A stretch of 64,000 nucleotides of DNA. Origin: DASREM01 sp035652095 (GTDB taxonomy: Bacteria > Acidobacteriota > Terriglobia > Terriglobales > Acidobacteriaceae). The position numbers and the translations under genes were made by a program. Position 1 is the first letter of the stretch, and every line of letters begins with the position of its first letter. The DNA lies in the NCBI GenBank assembly GCA_035652095.1, contig DASREM010000021.1, forward strand, positions 112,112-176,111. The letters are read 5' to 3'. This document shows positions 26,150 through 33,034 of the stretch, piece after piece. The notes beneath the pieces are model-generated. The model did no database searches, had not been told where the DNA came from, and saw only the letters and a program-made list of their open reading frames with translations.

Positions 26150-26383
26150 ATGGATGTTGAGACTAAACGCATCCTACTCCAAGTCACCGCTCTGCTTCTA
26201 GAGCAACAGCACATCAATGGTGCATTGTGCCAGAACGATATGCGTTTCATTGAATCGTCTGACGTTTCACTAGGGCCAGAAGCACGCATTGCTGCTGCTT
26301 CAACTGTTCGAGAATCAGCTTATTCTGTTGACGAACTAGCTGACAGGCTTCAGCAAGTTGTGCGAGAACTTGAGCATCTGTAG
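26150..26383 (+). CDS. IS passenger: 77-residue helical protein just after the tRNA
   Basis: Starts at ATG 26150 with a near-perfect ribosome site (AAGGAGGT, nine bases upstream), 29 bp after the tRNA 3' end. The chain (VETKRILLQVTALLLEQQHI ... VDELADRLQQVVRELEHL) is two long helices around a polar middle. There is no known motif. The strong ribosome site supports it as real, although a second plausible frame lies on the opposite strand over its 3' half. Confidence 0.55.
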   Translation: MDVETKRILLQVTALLLEQQHINGALCQNDMRFIESSDVSLGPEARIAAASTVRESAYSVDELADRLQQVVRELEHL

Positions 26384-26444
26384 GCATCTTGGGCCGGGAC
26401 TTCTTTCCGGCCCGATTCTTGACCCTGTCACGGCTCCCCGACAT
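26247..26444 (-). CDS. Possible antisense-overlapping 65-residue coiled-coil protein
   Basis: Minus-strand frame from ATG 26444, with GAGGGA seven bases upstream. The N-terminal 20 residues are basic (SGSRDRVKNRAGKKSRPK) and the rest is a Gln/Leu-rich coiled coil (QLVRQQNKLILEQLKQQQ). It overlaps the plus-strand 77-residue gene tail to tail by 137 bp. Both have ribosome sites and natural-looking proteins, so I list both and cannot decide. Confidence 0.4.
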   Translation of the reverse strand: MSGSRDRVKNRAGKKSRPKMPTDAQVLAQLAEACQLVRQQNKLILEQLKQQQCVLLALVKRQTIQ

Positions 26445-26458
26445 TATCGAATCCCTCT

Positions 26459-26482
26459 TGATGCGTCAAATGCATAATCGTG
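26459..26482 (-). repeat. Right terminal inverted repeat of the IS1595-type element
   Basis: Reverse-complement partner of 23851-23874, 22 of 24 bases identical, ending in GCATAATCGTG at the outer edge. Confidence 0.92.
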
Positions 26483-26490
26483 ATCTTGAC
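26483..26490 (+). repeat. Right 8-bp target-site duplication (ATCTTGAC)
   Basis: Identical to 23843-23850 and directly abuts the right inverted repeat. The last five bases (TTGAC) form the -35 box of the rightward phage promoter. Confidence 0.92.
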
Positions 26491-26513
26491 TGTCAAAACT
26501 TTTTAGCTATACC
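26486..26513 (+). promoter_or_regulatory. Rightward early promoter of the phage-derived island
   Basis: TTGACT (26486-26491), a 16-bp spacer, and TATACC (26508-26513), 45 bp before the first plus-strand gene. The -35 box overlaps the IS target duplication, so the insertion event cut exactly at the promoter but left a functional copy on the right. Confidence 0.6.
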
Positions 26514-26558
26514 ATCAAGGCACTCCCCTCTTCATAGTAGCGTGTGGAGTGCCAGGGT

Positions 26559-26777
26559 ATGGAACACAACGACCGAGGAGAAGAGGTAGAAGAGAGAAGT
26601 TTCACGGAGTTCCGCCGCAAGGTGCGCTCCGCGGAAGTGCTCTCAGCCGCGATGGAGCGACTGTTAGAGTCGCTGCATTTTACTGGCCGGGTGAGCGTAG
26701 TGGTGCAGAATGGCCACGTACTGAAGTCCGGCTACGAGGAAGGATACTTCCGGCAACAACTAGCCGGTGGCTTGTAA
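26559..26777 (+). CDS. First early phage-type gene: 72-residue protein of unknown function
   Basis: Starts at ATG 26559, with GGAG nine bases upstream. The acidic helical N-half (RGEEVEERSFTEFRRKVRSAEVLSAAMERLLESL) is followed by a short beta hairpin (GRVSVVVQNGHVLKSGY). Its position just after the rightward promoter and before a strong terminator suggests a regulator, by analogy with the cro or N position, but no DNA-binding motif is evident. Confidence 0.55.
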   Translation: MEHNDRGEEVEERSFTEFRRKVRSAEVLSAAMERLLESLHFTGRVSVVVQNGHVLKSGYEEGYFRQQLAGGL

Positions 26778-26831
26778 TCGCAGGACGCATTCATAATTAA
26801 ATAGCAATACAGGTCATCGTAAGAAAAACGA

Positions 26832-26871
26832 GCCCTGTCGCCGAAGCAACGGCGGCAGGGCTTTTGGTTTT
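26832..26871 (+). terminator. Rho-independent terminator after the first early gene
   Basis: GCCCTGTCGCCG (26832-26843) pairs with CGGCGGCAGGGC (26850-26861), 12 pairs with one G-T, followed by TTTTGGTTTTT. It would stop transcription before the remaining phage genes unless read-through occurs. Confidence 0.85.
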
Positions 26872-26898
26872 TGGGAACTTATATAGCTGGAGGCAATT

Positions 26899-27150
26899 AT
26901 GCGAAGTCATGATGTGGAGATATTCGAAGTGGAATTGAAGTATTGCGAGCGCTGCGGCGGGTTATGGTTCCGGGAAAAGGGCAAAGTGGGAGTGTACTGC
27001 GGGAGTTGCGACCCGAAGATGGCCGAAGTAGCGGTCAGTGACGGGCCGCGGCCGACCCGGGTGGGAGTACTCACGCCCATCAACGAGGAAAAGCTACCGG
27101 GGTTGCTGGAAGCCATCCTGGCCCTGTGCGGCAAGGGGGAGCAGGCATGA
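26899..27150 (+). CDS. Small zinc-ribbon protein
   Basis: 83 residues with GGAGG upstream. Two CxxC pairs (YCERCGGLWF and VYCGSCDP), 18 residues apart, form a classic zinc-ribbon. The remaining C-terminal half is polar and ends in a helix (LPGLLEAILALC). The stop overlaps the next ATG by 4 bp, so the two are coupled. A nucleic-acid or protein adaptor role is inferred. Confidence 0.7.
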   Translation: MRSHDVEIFEVELKYCERCGGLWFREKGKVGVYCGSCDPKMAEVAVSDGPRPTRVGVLTPINEEKLPGLLEAILALCGKGEQA

Positions 27151-27761
27151 CAGCGACAACGATCTCTACGATGCTGGCAGGTCCGGGGGCGCTGCCGCCC
27201 GGGTTCGGCAGCAGGCGACGAGGCTATGAAATCCTGGAGGAGAGGCGGGAGGAAGCGGCGGGGTGCGCCGACTTCAGCGAATTCCCGGACGATGCCCGCG
27301 ACGGAGGCGACCCATATCTGTGCCTGTACCGCGGTCAAACGGTGGCAATACTGCGGCGTTTTCTAAGAACGTCGATGGAGACGGGAAGGCTTCCGTCGCT
27401 GCTGGGACGAGAGTTCTTCCGGGCGAAGGTATCGCACTGGCAAGCGGCAACCTTCGAAGATGCTGTGATTTTTGTTCACGATGTAGAGCGAAGCCTGGAG
27501 AAACTCGATGCCCACGAGCAGGAGTTGATCGCCAAAATCGTGTTGCAAGAGCACACACAGGGAGAGACGGCGCGGATGATGCACTCAACGCTGCGGACCG
27601 TGGCCCGGAATTATGCCGAGGCGCTCGATCACCTTAGCCGGATTTTTCTTTCGGGAGAGATCCTGACACCGCTGGGAGTGGAACCGGAAAATTCCTGTCA
27701 AGCGGCGAGAAGCGGAGAAATCACCGCAAGCCGTTGCGCGAAAGGAGGAAATATTTCTTGA
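27147..27761 (+). CDS. Sigma-70 region-4-like regulatory protein
   Basis: 204 residues from ATG 27147 (overlapping the previous stop; an in-frame start at 27126 lies inside that gene). Residues about 115-175 (LEKLDAHEQELIAKIVLQEHTQGETARMMHSTLRTVARNYAEALDHLSRIFL) have the spacing of a sigma-70 region-4 helix-turn-helix, as in phage-encoded sigma-like activators. Region 2 is not recognisable. It could activate late phage transcription. A ribosome-site-like AAAGGAGG lies near its 3' end. Confidence 0.6.
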   Translation: MTATTISTMLAGPGALPPGFGSRRRGYEILEERREEAAGCADFSEFPDDARDGGDPYLCLYRGQTVAILRRFLRTSMETGRLPSLLGREFFRAKVSHWQAATFEDAVIFVHDVERSLEKLDAHEQELIAKIVLQEHTQGETARMMHSTLRTVARNYAEALDHLSRIFLSGEILTPLGVEPENSCQAARSGEITASRCAKGGNIS

Positions 27762-27799
27762 ATAGTTGGCATAGTACCCCTATGCAATATGCTATACTG

Positions 27800-27895
27800 G
27801 TTTTAGATAGTGAGAAAAAGAAAGCGACCGGGCAGTCGCAAGTAAACGGCTCTAATAAGAACCAATAAGGCGCGCTAAGGCGCGCCTATTTTTTT
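27800..27895 (+). ncRNA. Candidate small RNA with its own promoter and terminator
   Basis: TTGGCA (27766-27771) with TATGCT or TATACT (27788-27798) forms a promoter right after the sigma-like gene. About 95 bases later comes a strong intrinsic terminator (27868-27895). Inside are a hairpin GCGAC-CGGGCA-GTCGC and a looser GGCTC/GAACC-type stem. No open frame with a ribosome site fits inside. It may be an independent small RNA or the leader of the next gene with an attenuator. Confidence 0.5.
27868..27895 (+). terminator. Rho-independent terminator
   Basis: AGGCGCGC (27868-27875) pairs perfectly with GCGCGCCT (27880-27887) across a 4-base loop, followed by ATTTTTTT. Confidence 0.85.
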
Positions 27896-27911
27896 GGCGC
27901 GGGGGACGGGG

Positions 27912-28271
27912 ATGAAGCGAGCACAGGGCCACGGCAAGCGGCCGAAAAAGGCGGCGAAGCGGACGCCGGGCCGGGCAAAGGGAAAGGCAGATGTGGCGGC
28001 AATCCAGGAGGAGATCCGGAATCTGGTGTGCGGGGCGGCAATCGAAATGGTGGAGTCCACCATCGAAGAGGTGAAGAAAGGGCATTACTCGGCGATGAAG
28101 TTCCTGTTCGAGATGGTTGGGCTGCACCTGGGGACGGAGGGAAACGCGTCCGATCCGGAGGCGGGCATGACGGCGGAGACGCTCTGCCAGCGCCTGGGGA
28201 TACCGATTGGGCCGGAACCAGAGGTTACGAACGAGTTGGGGGCCGGCGCGGGGTGCGCAGCCATACCGTAA
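27912..28271 (+). CDS. Basic phage-associated protein of unknown function
   Basis: 119 residues from ATG 27912. The first 30 residues are Lys/Arg-rich (GKRPKKAAKRTPGRAKGK). They are followed by a helical core (IQEEIRNLVCGAAIEMVESTIEEVKKGHYSAMKFLFEMVGL) and a flexible tail. The basic leader plus helical core and its place before the terminase-containing region make a DNA-binding role such as small terminase conceivable, but no diagnostic motif supports that. Confidence 0.5.
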   Translation: MKRAQGHGKRPKKAAKRTPGRAKGKADVAAIQEEIRNLVCGAAIEMVESTIEEVKKGHYSAMKFLFEMVGLHLGTEGNASDPEAGMTAETLCQRLGIPIGPEPEVTNELGAGAGCAAIP

Positions 28272-28308
28272 AATAAATGCCAGGGCTGGGCAGGAGACCA
28301 GCAGACGC

Positions 28309-28758
28309 ATGGACATGACCTGGGTGACGGGGCGGATCGCAGTAGGCGGAGGAATCTGGTCGCCGGAGAACATGGCGGAGGTGGCGCGGGCAGGCGTCAC
28401 GCACATCATTGACATGCAGATCGAGTTTGACGACACGCCGCTGGCCGGCAAGCACGGGATCCAGGTACTGTGGAATGCTACGGACGACGATTTTCGGCCC
28501 AAGCCTCCAGAACTGTTTCAGCGCGGAGTAGAGTTTGCATTCAAAGCGCTAGACCAACCCGACACAAAGTTATTCGTCCATTGCGCGGCCGGGGTGCATC
28601 GCGCGCCGATGATGACGCTGGCGGTGTTGTGCTCGCTTAGTTGGAGTTTGGAGGATGCGATCCGGTTGATCGAGGGAAAGCGTCCCGTAGTGGACTTCGC
28701 GGAAGTGTACGTAGACAGCGTGGAGAGGTTCTTGGAGCAGAGAGCAGTTAAGAAATAG
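28309..28758 (+). CDS. Dual-specificity / tyrosine protein phosphatase
   Basis: 149 residues from ATG 28309. The active-site P-loop HCAAGVHRAP (Cys and Arg of the HCx5R motif) is intact, and a general-acid Asp is available in the preceding NATDDDF loop. The fold begins with WVTGRIAVGGGIWSPENM, as in small dual-specificity phosphatases. It should dephosphorylate phosphotyrosine or phosphoserine proteins in the cytoplasm. It is unusual in a phage-derived operon and may counteract the HipA-like kinase carried 13 kb downstream, which is inference only. Confidence 0.88.
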   Translation: MDMTWVTGRIAVGGGIWSPENMAEVARAGVTHIIDMQIEFDDTPLAGKHGIQVLWNATDDDFRPKPPELFQRGVEFAFKALDQPDTKLFVHCAAGVHRAPMMTLAVLCSLSWSLEDAIRLIEGKRPVVDFAEVYVDSVERFLEQRAVKK

Positions 28759-29009
28759 GGTTGATTCTTCGTTTCTGATTGTTGAATCGGTTGAGAGCAT
28801 TTTGGGGAGCCCAGTCCGGACTGGCGTTCTTGTCAGGGCCGCGGCGGCTTCCTTCTCTCAAACTTTGATCGGGCGCGGCTTCGAACCTTAGCCGGCGGGA
28901 CTTTCCAGAACGACATCGTGAATTGAACCGGGTTTAATTCCCATCGAGGGAATGGGGGCGGAGGTGTGTGCGCCCGCGGAAGTGATCAGGATACAGGTTA
29001 GGAGGAGAC

Positions 29010-32000
29010 ATGTTCGACTGCTGGCGCCGTCCCGCGGGGCGGCTTTTCTGCATGGTCATAGCAGCGTTGGTAGGGTCTGCGATGGCAGCTCCGACGACAA
29101 CCCGAGTTGCAGACACCATCTATCGCGCGAACGGGACCCCGGCGACAGGAGTGCTACTGATCTCCTGGCCGGCATTCAGCACTGCGGATGGACAGGCGGT
29201 GGGAGCAGGATCGACCAGCGTGACACTGGGAGCGCAAGGAGCGTTGGCGATCGACCTGGTTCCGAATGCTGGAGCGACACCGGCGAACACGGTCTACACC
29301 GTAGTGTTCCAACTGGACGACGGAGTGAAAACGGAGTTCTGGATGGTGCCGACGACGTCTCCCGTGACGGTGGCGGCAATACGAACGACGCTGGGAGGGG
29401 GTGGGAGCGCATCACAGATGGCGTCCCGGCAGTACGTGGACACGCTGGTCTCGCCGAAGGCGAATGATACGAGCGTGGTGCATCTGAGCGGGTCGGAGAC
29501 GATTGCGGGAGTGAAGCAGTTTGCAGCGCCGATCATGGTGCCGGCGCCGGTGCAGGCGAGTGAAGCGGCAAACAAGGAATACGTGGACAACGCGGTGGCC
29601 AACGTGGGAGCGGGCTCGTACGTGGCGAAGGGCGGAGACACTATGACGGGCCCGCTCATGTTGAACAGCGATCCGACAGCGCCGAACCATGCCAGCACGA
29701 AGCACTACGTTGACACGACAGTATCAACGAAGGCGACCCTGGTGGGAGGCGTGGTGCCGAGCAATGAACTGGGAACCGGAAGCAGCGACGGAACGAAATG
29801 CCTGAGGGGAGATTCAAGTTGGGGGCCATGCGGGAGCAGCAGCAATGCTATCTCGATTCAGAACGTGCCGGTGGACGCGGCAGCGCCGAGCGACGGCCAG
29901 GTGATCACATACGAGTCTGCGAGCGGCTCATACAAGCCGAAACCAGGAGGAACCGGCAATGCGGTTTCGATCCAAAACATACCGGTGGACACGACGGCGC
30001 CAGCCGACAGCCAGGTGATCACCTATGAGGCGGCGAGCGGGAAGTACAAGCCGAAGGCCGGGGGAGGGCTCTCGGCGGGAATGCAAGCTTTGAAGTATGC
30101 GTCGGACTTCGCGTGGACGCAGAGCCCGTCCAGCGACCTGACCACACCGGGAGCGAAAACGGTAAACCTGACGAGTTGTCCGGCGGGGGTCAAGGGGTCG
30201 GAGTCACAGTATTTCGTTTACATCGCGGGCACCGGCACGGCAGAAGCGACGAGGGTAACCGGGGGTACGTGCAACGGCGACGGGTTGGCGGGTACGCTGC
30301 AGTTTACGACGGTCAATGCCCATACGGCGGGCTACACGCTGGGAAGCGCATCGAGCGGGCTGCAGGAAGCGCTGGTCGCCGCGCGAATTGTCCCAACCAA
30401 TCCTACGGGGACATCGCAAGCCGGCAAGGTCATTGTGCCTCCGGGAGAATTCCGGGCGTACGCACGGATATCCATTCGAGCCTCAAACATCACGGTGGAT
30501 TTTTCGGGGTCCATCATTGAATGCTACATGAACGATACGTGCATTTTCGTGGGAGATCCGGCGAGTGCGAACACGTTTACCGACATTACGCTGGTGAACC
30601 CGCGGGGGCGTCCGATGCTGGTGGGCGGACAGAAACCGTTCATCGAGGACAACAGCAACAAGACACGAATTTTCAATTTGAGTACGAGGGTGGGCGCCAG
30701 CGGCGCGTATTTCTCAACGCTGGTCCAGGTGGACGACGATCAGGCGTTCCTGCTTGACGGATTGGATACAACGCTGGGTGGAGGGCTGCGGTGCGACGCG
30801 ACGGTTTGCAATCCCGCCGTATACGCGCCGGGGCCGTTTAATACGTACTCCGCGGTAGGGTGGCTGAAGAACATGCAGATCAGCCTGCAATGCGGGGGCA
30901 ACGGAGTCGACTGGCAAAGCGGCAACACGCTGCGCATTGAAGATAGCGTGATCCAGGGCTATGCGCAGTATGGAGTGAGGACGGGGACCAAGCGCGGCGG
31001 CTATGGCGGATCGGAACTCGACAACGTGTACGAAGAGGTAGGAAGCTGCGCGAACCCGGCGGGAGCGATCGGGCAGGCGGGAGTGATTGCGCAAGGAAGC
31101 ACGGTGAAGGTCACCGGGGGAGAAGGGCCAACGGGAACGATTCCGCAGTTCGCCAATACCGGCACAACCGACTACCGGTACTACGTTGTGGCTCGGCATG
31201 CAAGCTATGGGCCGGCGAATCCGCTGTATGCGGGCAAGGCGCTCACGAATGGGACGGGAAGTATCACGGTCACGGCGCCCGACGTGGCAGGAGCAACGAG
31301 CTTCGACCTGCTGCGGGTGGCAGGGCCGAGCGGGTCGGCGCGAGAAGCAGCTCCTTACGGAACAGGCAACTTCGCTGTAGCAACGAATGTGTCGCGGGCA
31401 ACGGCATGCTCGAACGGAGTATGCACGTTCACGGACACGCAGGCAGCGCTGAGCAGCTATACGGTGGCGTCTCCGACCTACTTTCCGCTGCTGGACTACT
31501 GGCCAGGAAACCTGGTGCTGGGATCGTCCGCCGACTCGAACAGCGTTTTGACGGCGGCGACCGGGATGGTTGACACCATTGAAGCAGGCACGGTTGCACT
31601 GCAGGGCGCGCTGGCGCCGGCGGTGAGTGGAACAAACTGCGGAGCCCTGGGAATGTGGACTCCGATTTGGACGACCTGCGTGGGAAATTCATATCCGCCC
31701 GCCACTCTCTATGAGCAGAGCGCGACCATTATGGCGGTGAAACCCAACGGGGACGGCGGGAGCAAGACGAACCTGAAAGGCCGGTTGAACTTCTCGACCC
31801 TGGGAACAGGACCGGGGCACATCATCACGTTCTCAGATGCAAATTTCCAGAAGACCATTGCGACGGCGAACAGCCGGCCGGCAAACGATGGGAATGACGC
31901 GTTTCTGGGATACGACCAGGGCGATGGGAACCCGGCGAACGTAGGCATCAGCCTAGGAGCACCGAAGTCGTTATCGAGTTACATCGGGAATGTCGGAGAC

Positions 32001-32903
32001 GGAACGAACTGGCTGGAGCGATTGACGGCTGCGGGAAAGACGTTCAAGACGAACGTGACCATCAACGGGAACTTGACGGTGACCGGGACATGCACGGGCT
32101 GCGGAGGCGGGGGCACCATCACGTTGCGGACGAATGGAACGAACAATGGATCGCAATCGATTCTGAACCTGAAATCGGGCACGAATGTCACGTTGAGTGA
32201 CGACGGCGTGGGAGGCATCACGATTGCCTCGAGCGGTTCGGGGGGAGTCAGTTCGGTGTTCGGCAGAACGGGCGCGGTGACGGCGCAGGCTGGAGACTAC
32301 ACCGAAGCGCAAATTACGGGATTGACCGCCGACCTGGCATCCAAGCTGGGGAACACCGGGCCGCAGACGTTTACCGGAGATTTGACGCTTACGGGGAAGC
32401 TCATTGCAAATTCTTTCCAGTCTACCGGGACGGGGGCGTGGAGCGTGGAAGGATCGTACGGCGCGATGACGCCGGCGGCGGCGAGTAAGTCGAAGGTCGG
32501 GTTCGATGCCAGCGGAAAATTGTCGGTGTCGGAGAACGCGGGCGCGGTGACCGAGGTAGCGAAGAAGAAACCGCAAGAGTTTACCTACACGTTTTTCGAT
32601 CCGAACAATCCGCTGACCATGTCGTTGCAAGTGCCGTCGATTTATGTGAACCGGGCAACGGCGATCCACATGGTAGAGGTGTACTGCGAGATTGACGCAG
32701 GGAGCGCGACCATCAACCTGCAAAGTTCGGGGAGCAACGTTCTGAGTGCCGACCTGGCATGCTCGACCTCGGGAGCGACTTCAACAAGCTTTGCATCGGG
32801 CAAAGACGCGTTGGCGGTGGGGCAGAAGATCAATCATGTGACCGTGGCGGCTGGAGCGGGACTGCACCGGATGAATGTGGTGGTGAAGTACACGGTGGAC
32901 TAA
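29010..32903 (+). CDS. Very large tail-fibre-like protein with a Sec signal peptide
   Basis: 1297 residues with AGGAGGAG before the ATG. A signal peptide (RLFCMVIAALVGSAMAAP) leads into a beta-rich region. Tail-fibre-type repeats then appear (MASRQYVDTLV, AANKEYVDNAV, ASTKHYVDTTV; GGDTMTGPLML), as in phage fibre repeat families, followed by two near-identical 38-residue tandem units (29844-30066), a beta-helix-like middle and a trimer-like C-terminal stalk (KTNVTINGNLTVTG, GVSSVFGRTGAVTAQAGDYT). It probably makes an elongated adhesin or fibre. The export signal is at odds with assembly into a virion inside the cell. Confidence 0.75.
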   Translation: MFDCWRRPAGRLFCMVIAALVGSAMAAPTTTRVADTIYRANGTPATGVLLISWPAFSTADGQAVGAGSTSVTLGAQGALAIDLVPNAGATPANTVYTVVFQLDDGVKTEFWMVPTTSPVTVAAIRTTLGGGGSASQMASRQYVDTLVSPKANDTSVVHLSGSETIAGVKQFAAPIMVPAPVQASEAANKEYVDNAVANVGAGSYVAKGGDTMTGPLMLNSDPTAPNHASTKHYVDTTVSTKATLVGGVVPSNELGTGSSDGTKCLRGDSSWGPCGSSSNAISIQNVPVDAAAPSDGQVITYESASGSYKPKPGGTGNAVSIQNIPVDTTAPADSQVITYEAASGKYKPKAGGGLSAGMQALKYASDFAWTQSPSSDLTTPGAKTVNLTSCPAGVKGSESQYFVYIAGTGTAEATRVTGGTCNGDGLAGTLQFTTVNAHTAGYTLGSASSGLQEALVAARIVPTNPTGTSQAGKVIVPPGEFRAYARISIRASNITVDFSGSIIECYMNDTCIFVGDPASANTFTDITLVNPRGRPMLVGGQKPFIEDNSNKTRIFNLSTRVGASGAYFSTLVQVDDDQAFLLDGLDTTLGGGLRCDATVCNPAVYAPGPFNTYSAVGWLKNMQISLQCGGNGVDWQSGNTLRIEDSVIQGYAQYGVRTGTKRGGYGGSELDNVYEEVGSCANPAGAIGQAGVIAQGSTVKVTGGEGPTGTIPQFANTGTTDYRYYVVARHASYGPANPLYAGKALTNGTGSITVTAPDVAGATSFDLLRVAGPSGSAREAAPYGTGNFAVATNVSRATACSNGVCTFTDTQAALSSYTVASPTYFPLLDYWPGNLVLGSSADSNSVLTAATGMVDTIEAGTVALQGALAPAVSGTNCGALGMWTPIWTTCVGNSYPPATLYEQSATIMAVKPNGDGGSKTNLKGRLNFSTLGTGPGHIITFSDANFQKTIATANSRPANDGNDAFLGYDQGDGNPANVGISLGAPKSLSSYIGNVGDGTNWLERLTAAGKTFKTNVTINGNLTVTGTCTGCGGGGTITLRTNGTNNGSQSILNLKSGTNVTLSDDGVGGITIASSGSGGVSSVFGRTGAVTAQAGDYTEAQITGLTADLASKLGNTGPQTFTGDLTLTGKLIANSFQSTGTGAWSVEGSYGAMTPAAASKSKVGFDASGKLSVSENAGAVTEVAKKKPQEFTYTFFDPNNPLTMSLQVPSIYVNRATAIHMVEVYCEIDAGSATINLQSSGSNVLSADLACSTSGATSTSFASGKDALAVGQKINHVTVAAGAGLHRMNVVVKYTVD
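29844..30066 (+). repeat. Two tandem 114-bp coding repeats in the fibre-like gene
   Basis: The unit at 29844-29957 (SIQNVPVDAAAPSDGQVITY ...) and the unit at 29958-30066 (SIQNIPVDTTAPADSQVITY ...) share most residues in register and a 38-codon period. They form a collar-like beta repeat. Confidence 0.8.
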
Positions 32904-33034
32904 CGGCGCCAATGGTGGAATTCACCAGCAAGGGTCACGAAGGAAACGTCATTCAGTCCCAACTGCGCCGAGGTAGACGAGGCGTCGGCCTGGGATTCAT
33001 CGATTTATAAACCATAACAATTGAGGCATTCGGC

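Larger units (their letters stand above)
23851..26482 (+). mobile_element. Complete IS1595-family insertion sequence with passenger genes and a tRNA
   Basis: The element is 2632 bp, bounded by 24-bp imperfect inverted repeats and a perfect 8-bp duplication of the target ATCTTGAC. It contains the transposase, a 143-residue gene, a secreted-protein gene and a 48-residue basic gene on the opposite strand, the non-canonical tRNA at 26038-26120, and one or two small genes at the right end. IS1595-family members are known for carrying passenger genes beyond the transposase. Intact ends, an intact duplication and an unbroken transposase imply a recent, possibly active insertion. It sits in the control region of the phage-derived island. 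Confidence 0.92.

Noticed and set aside
26452..26460. CRISPR array or other direct-repeat array in the IS region
   Set aside because: The repeats here are only the IS ends and the 8-bp duplication; no spaced repeat units exist anywhere in the window.
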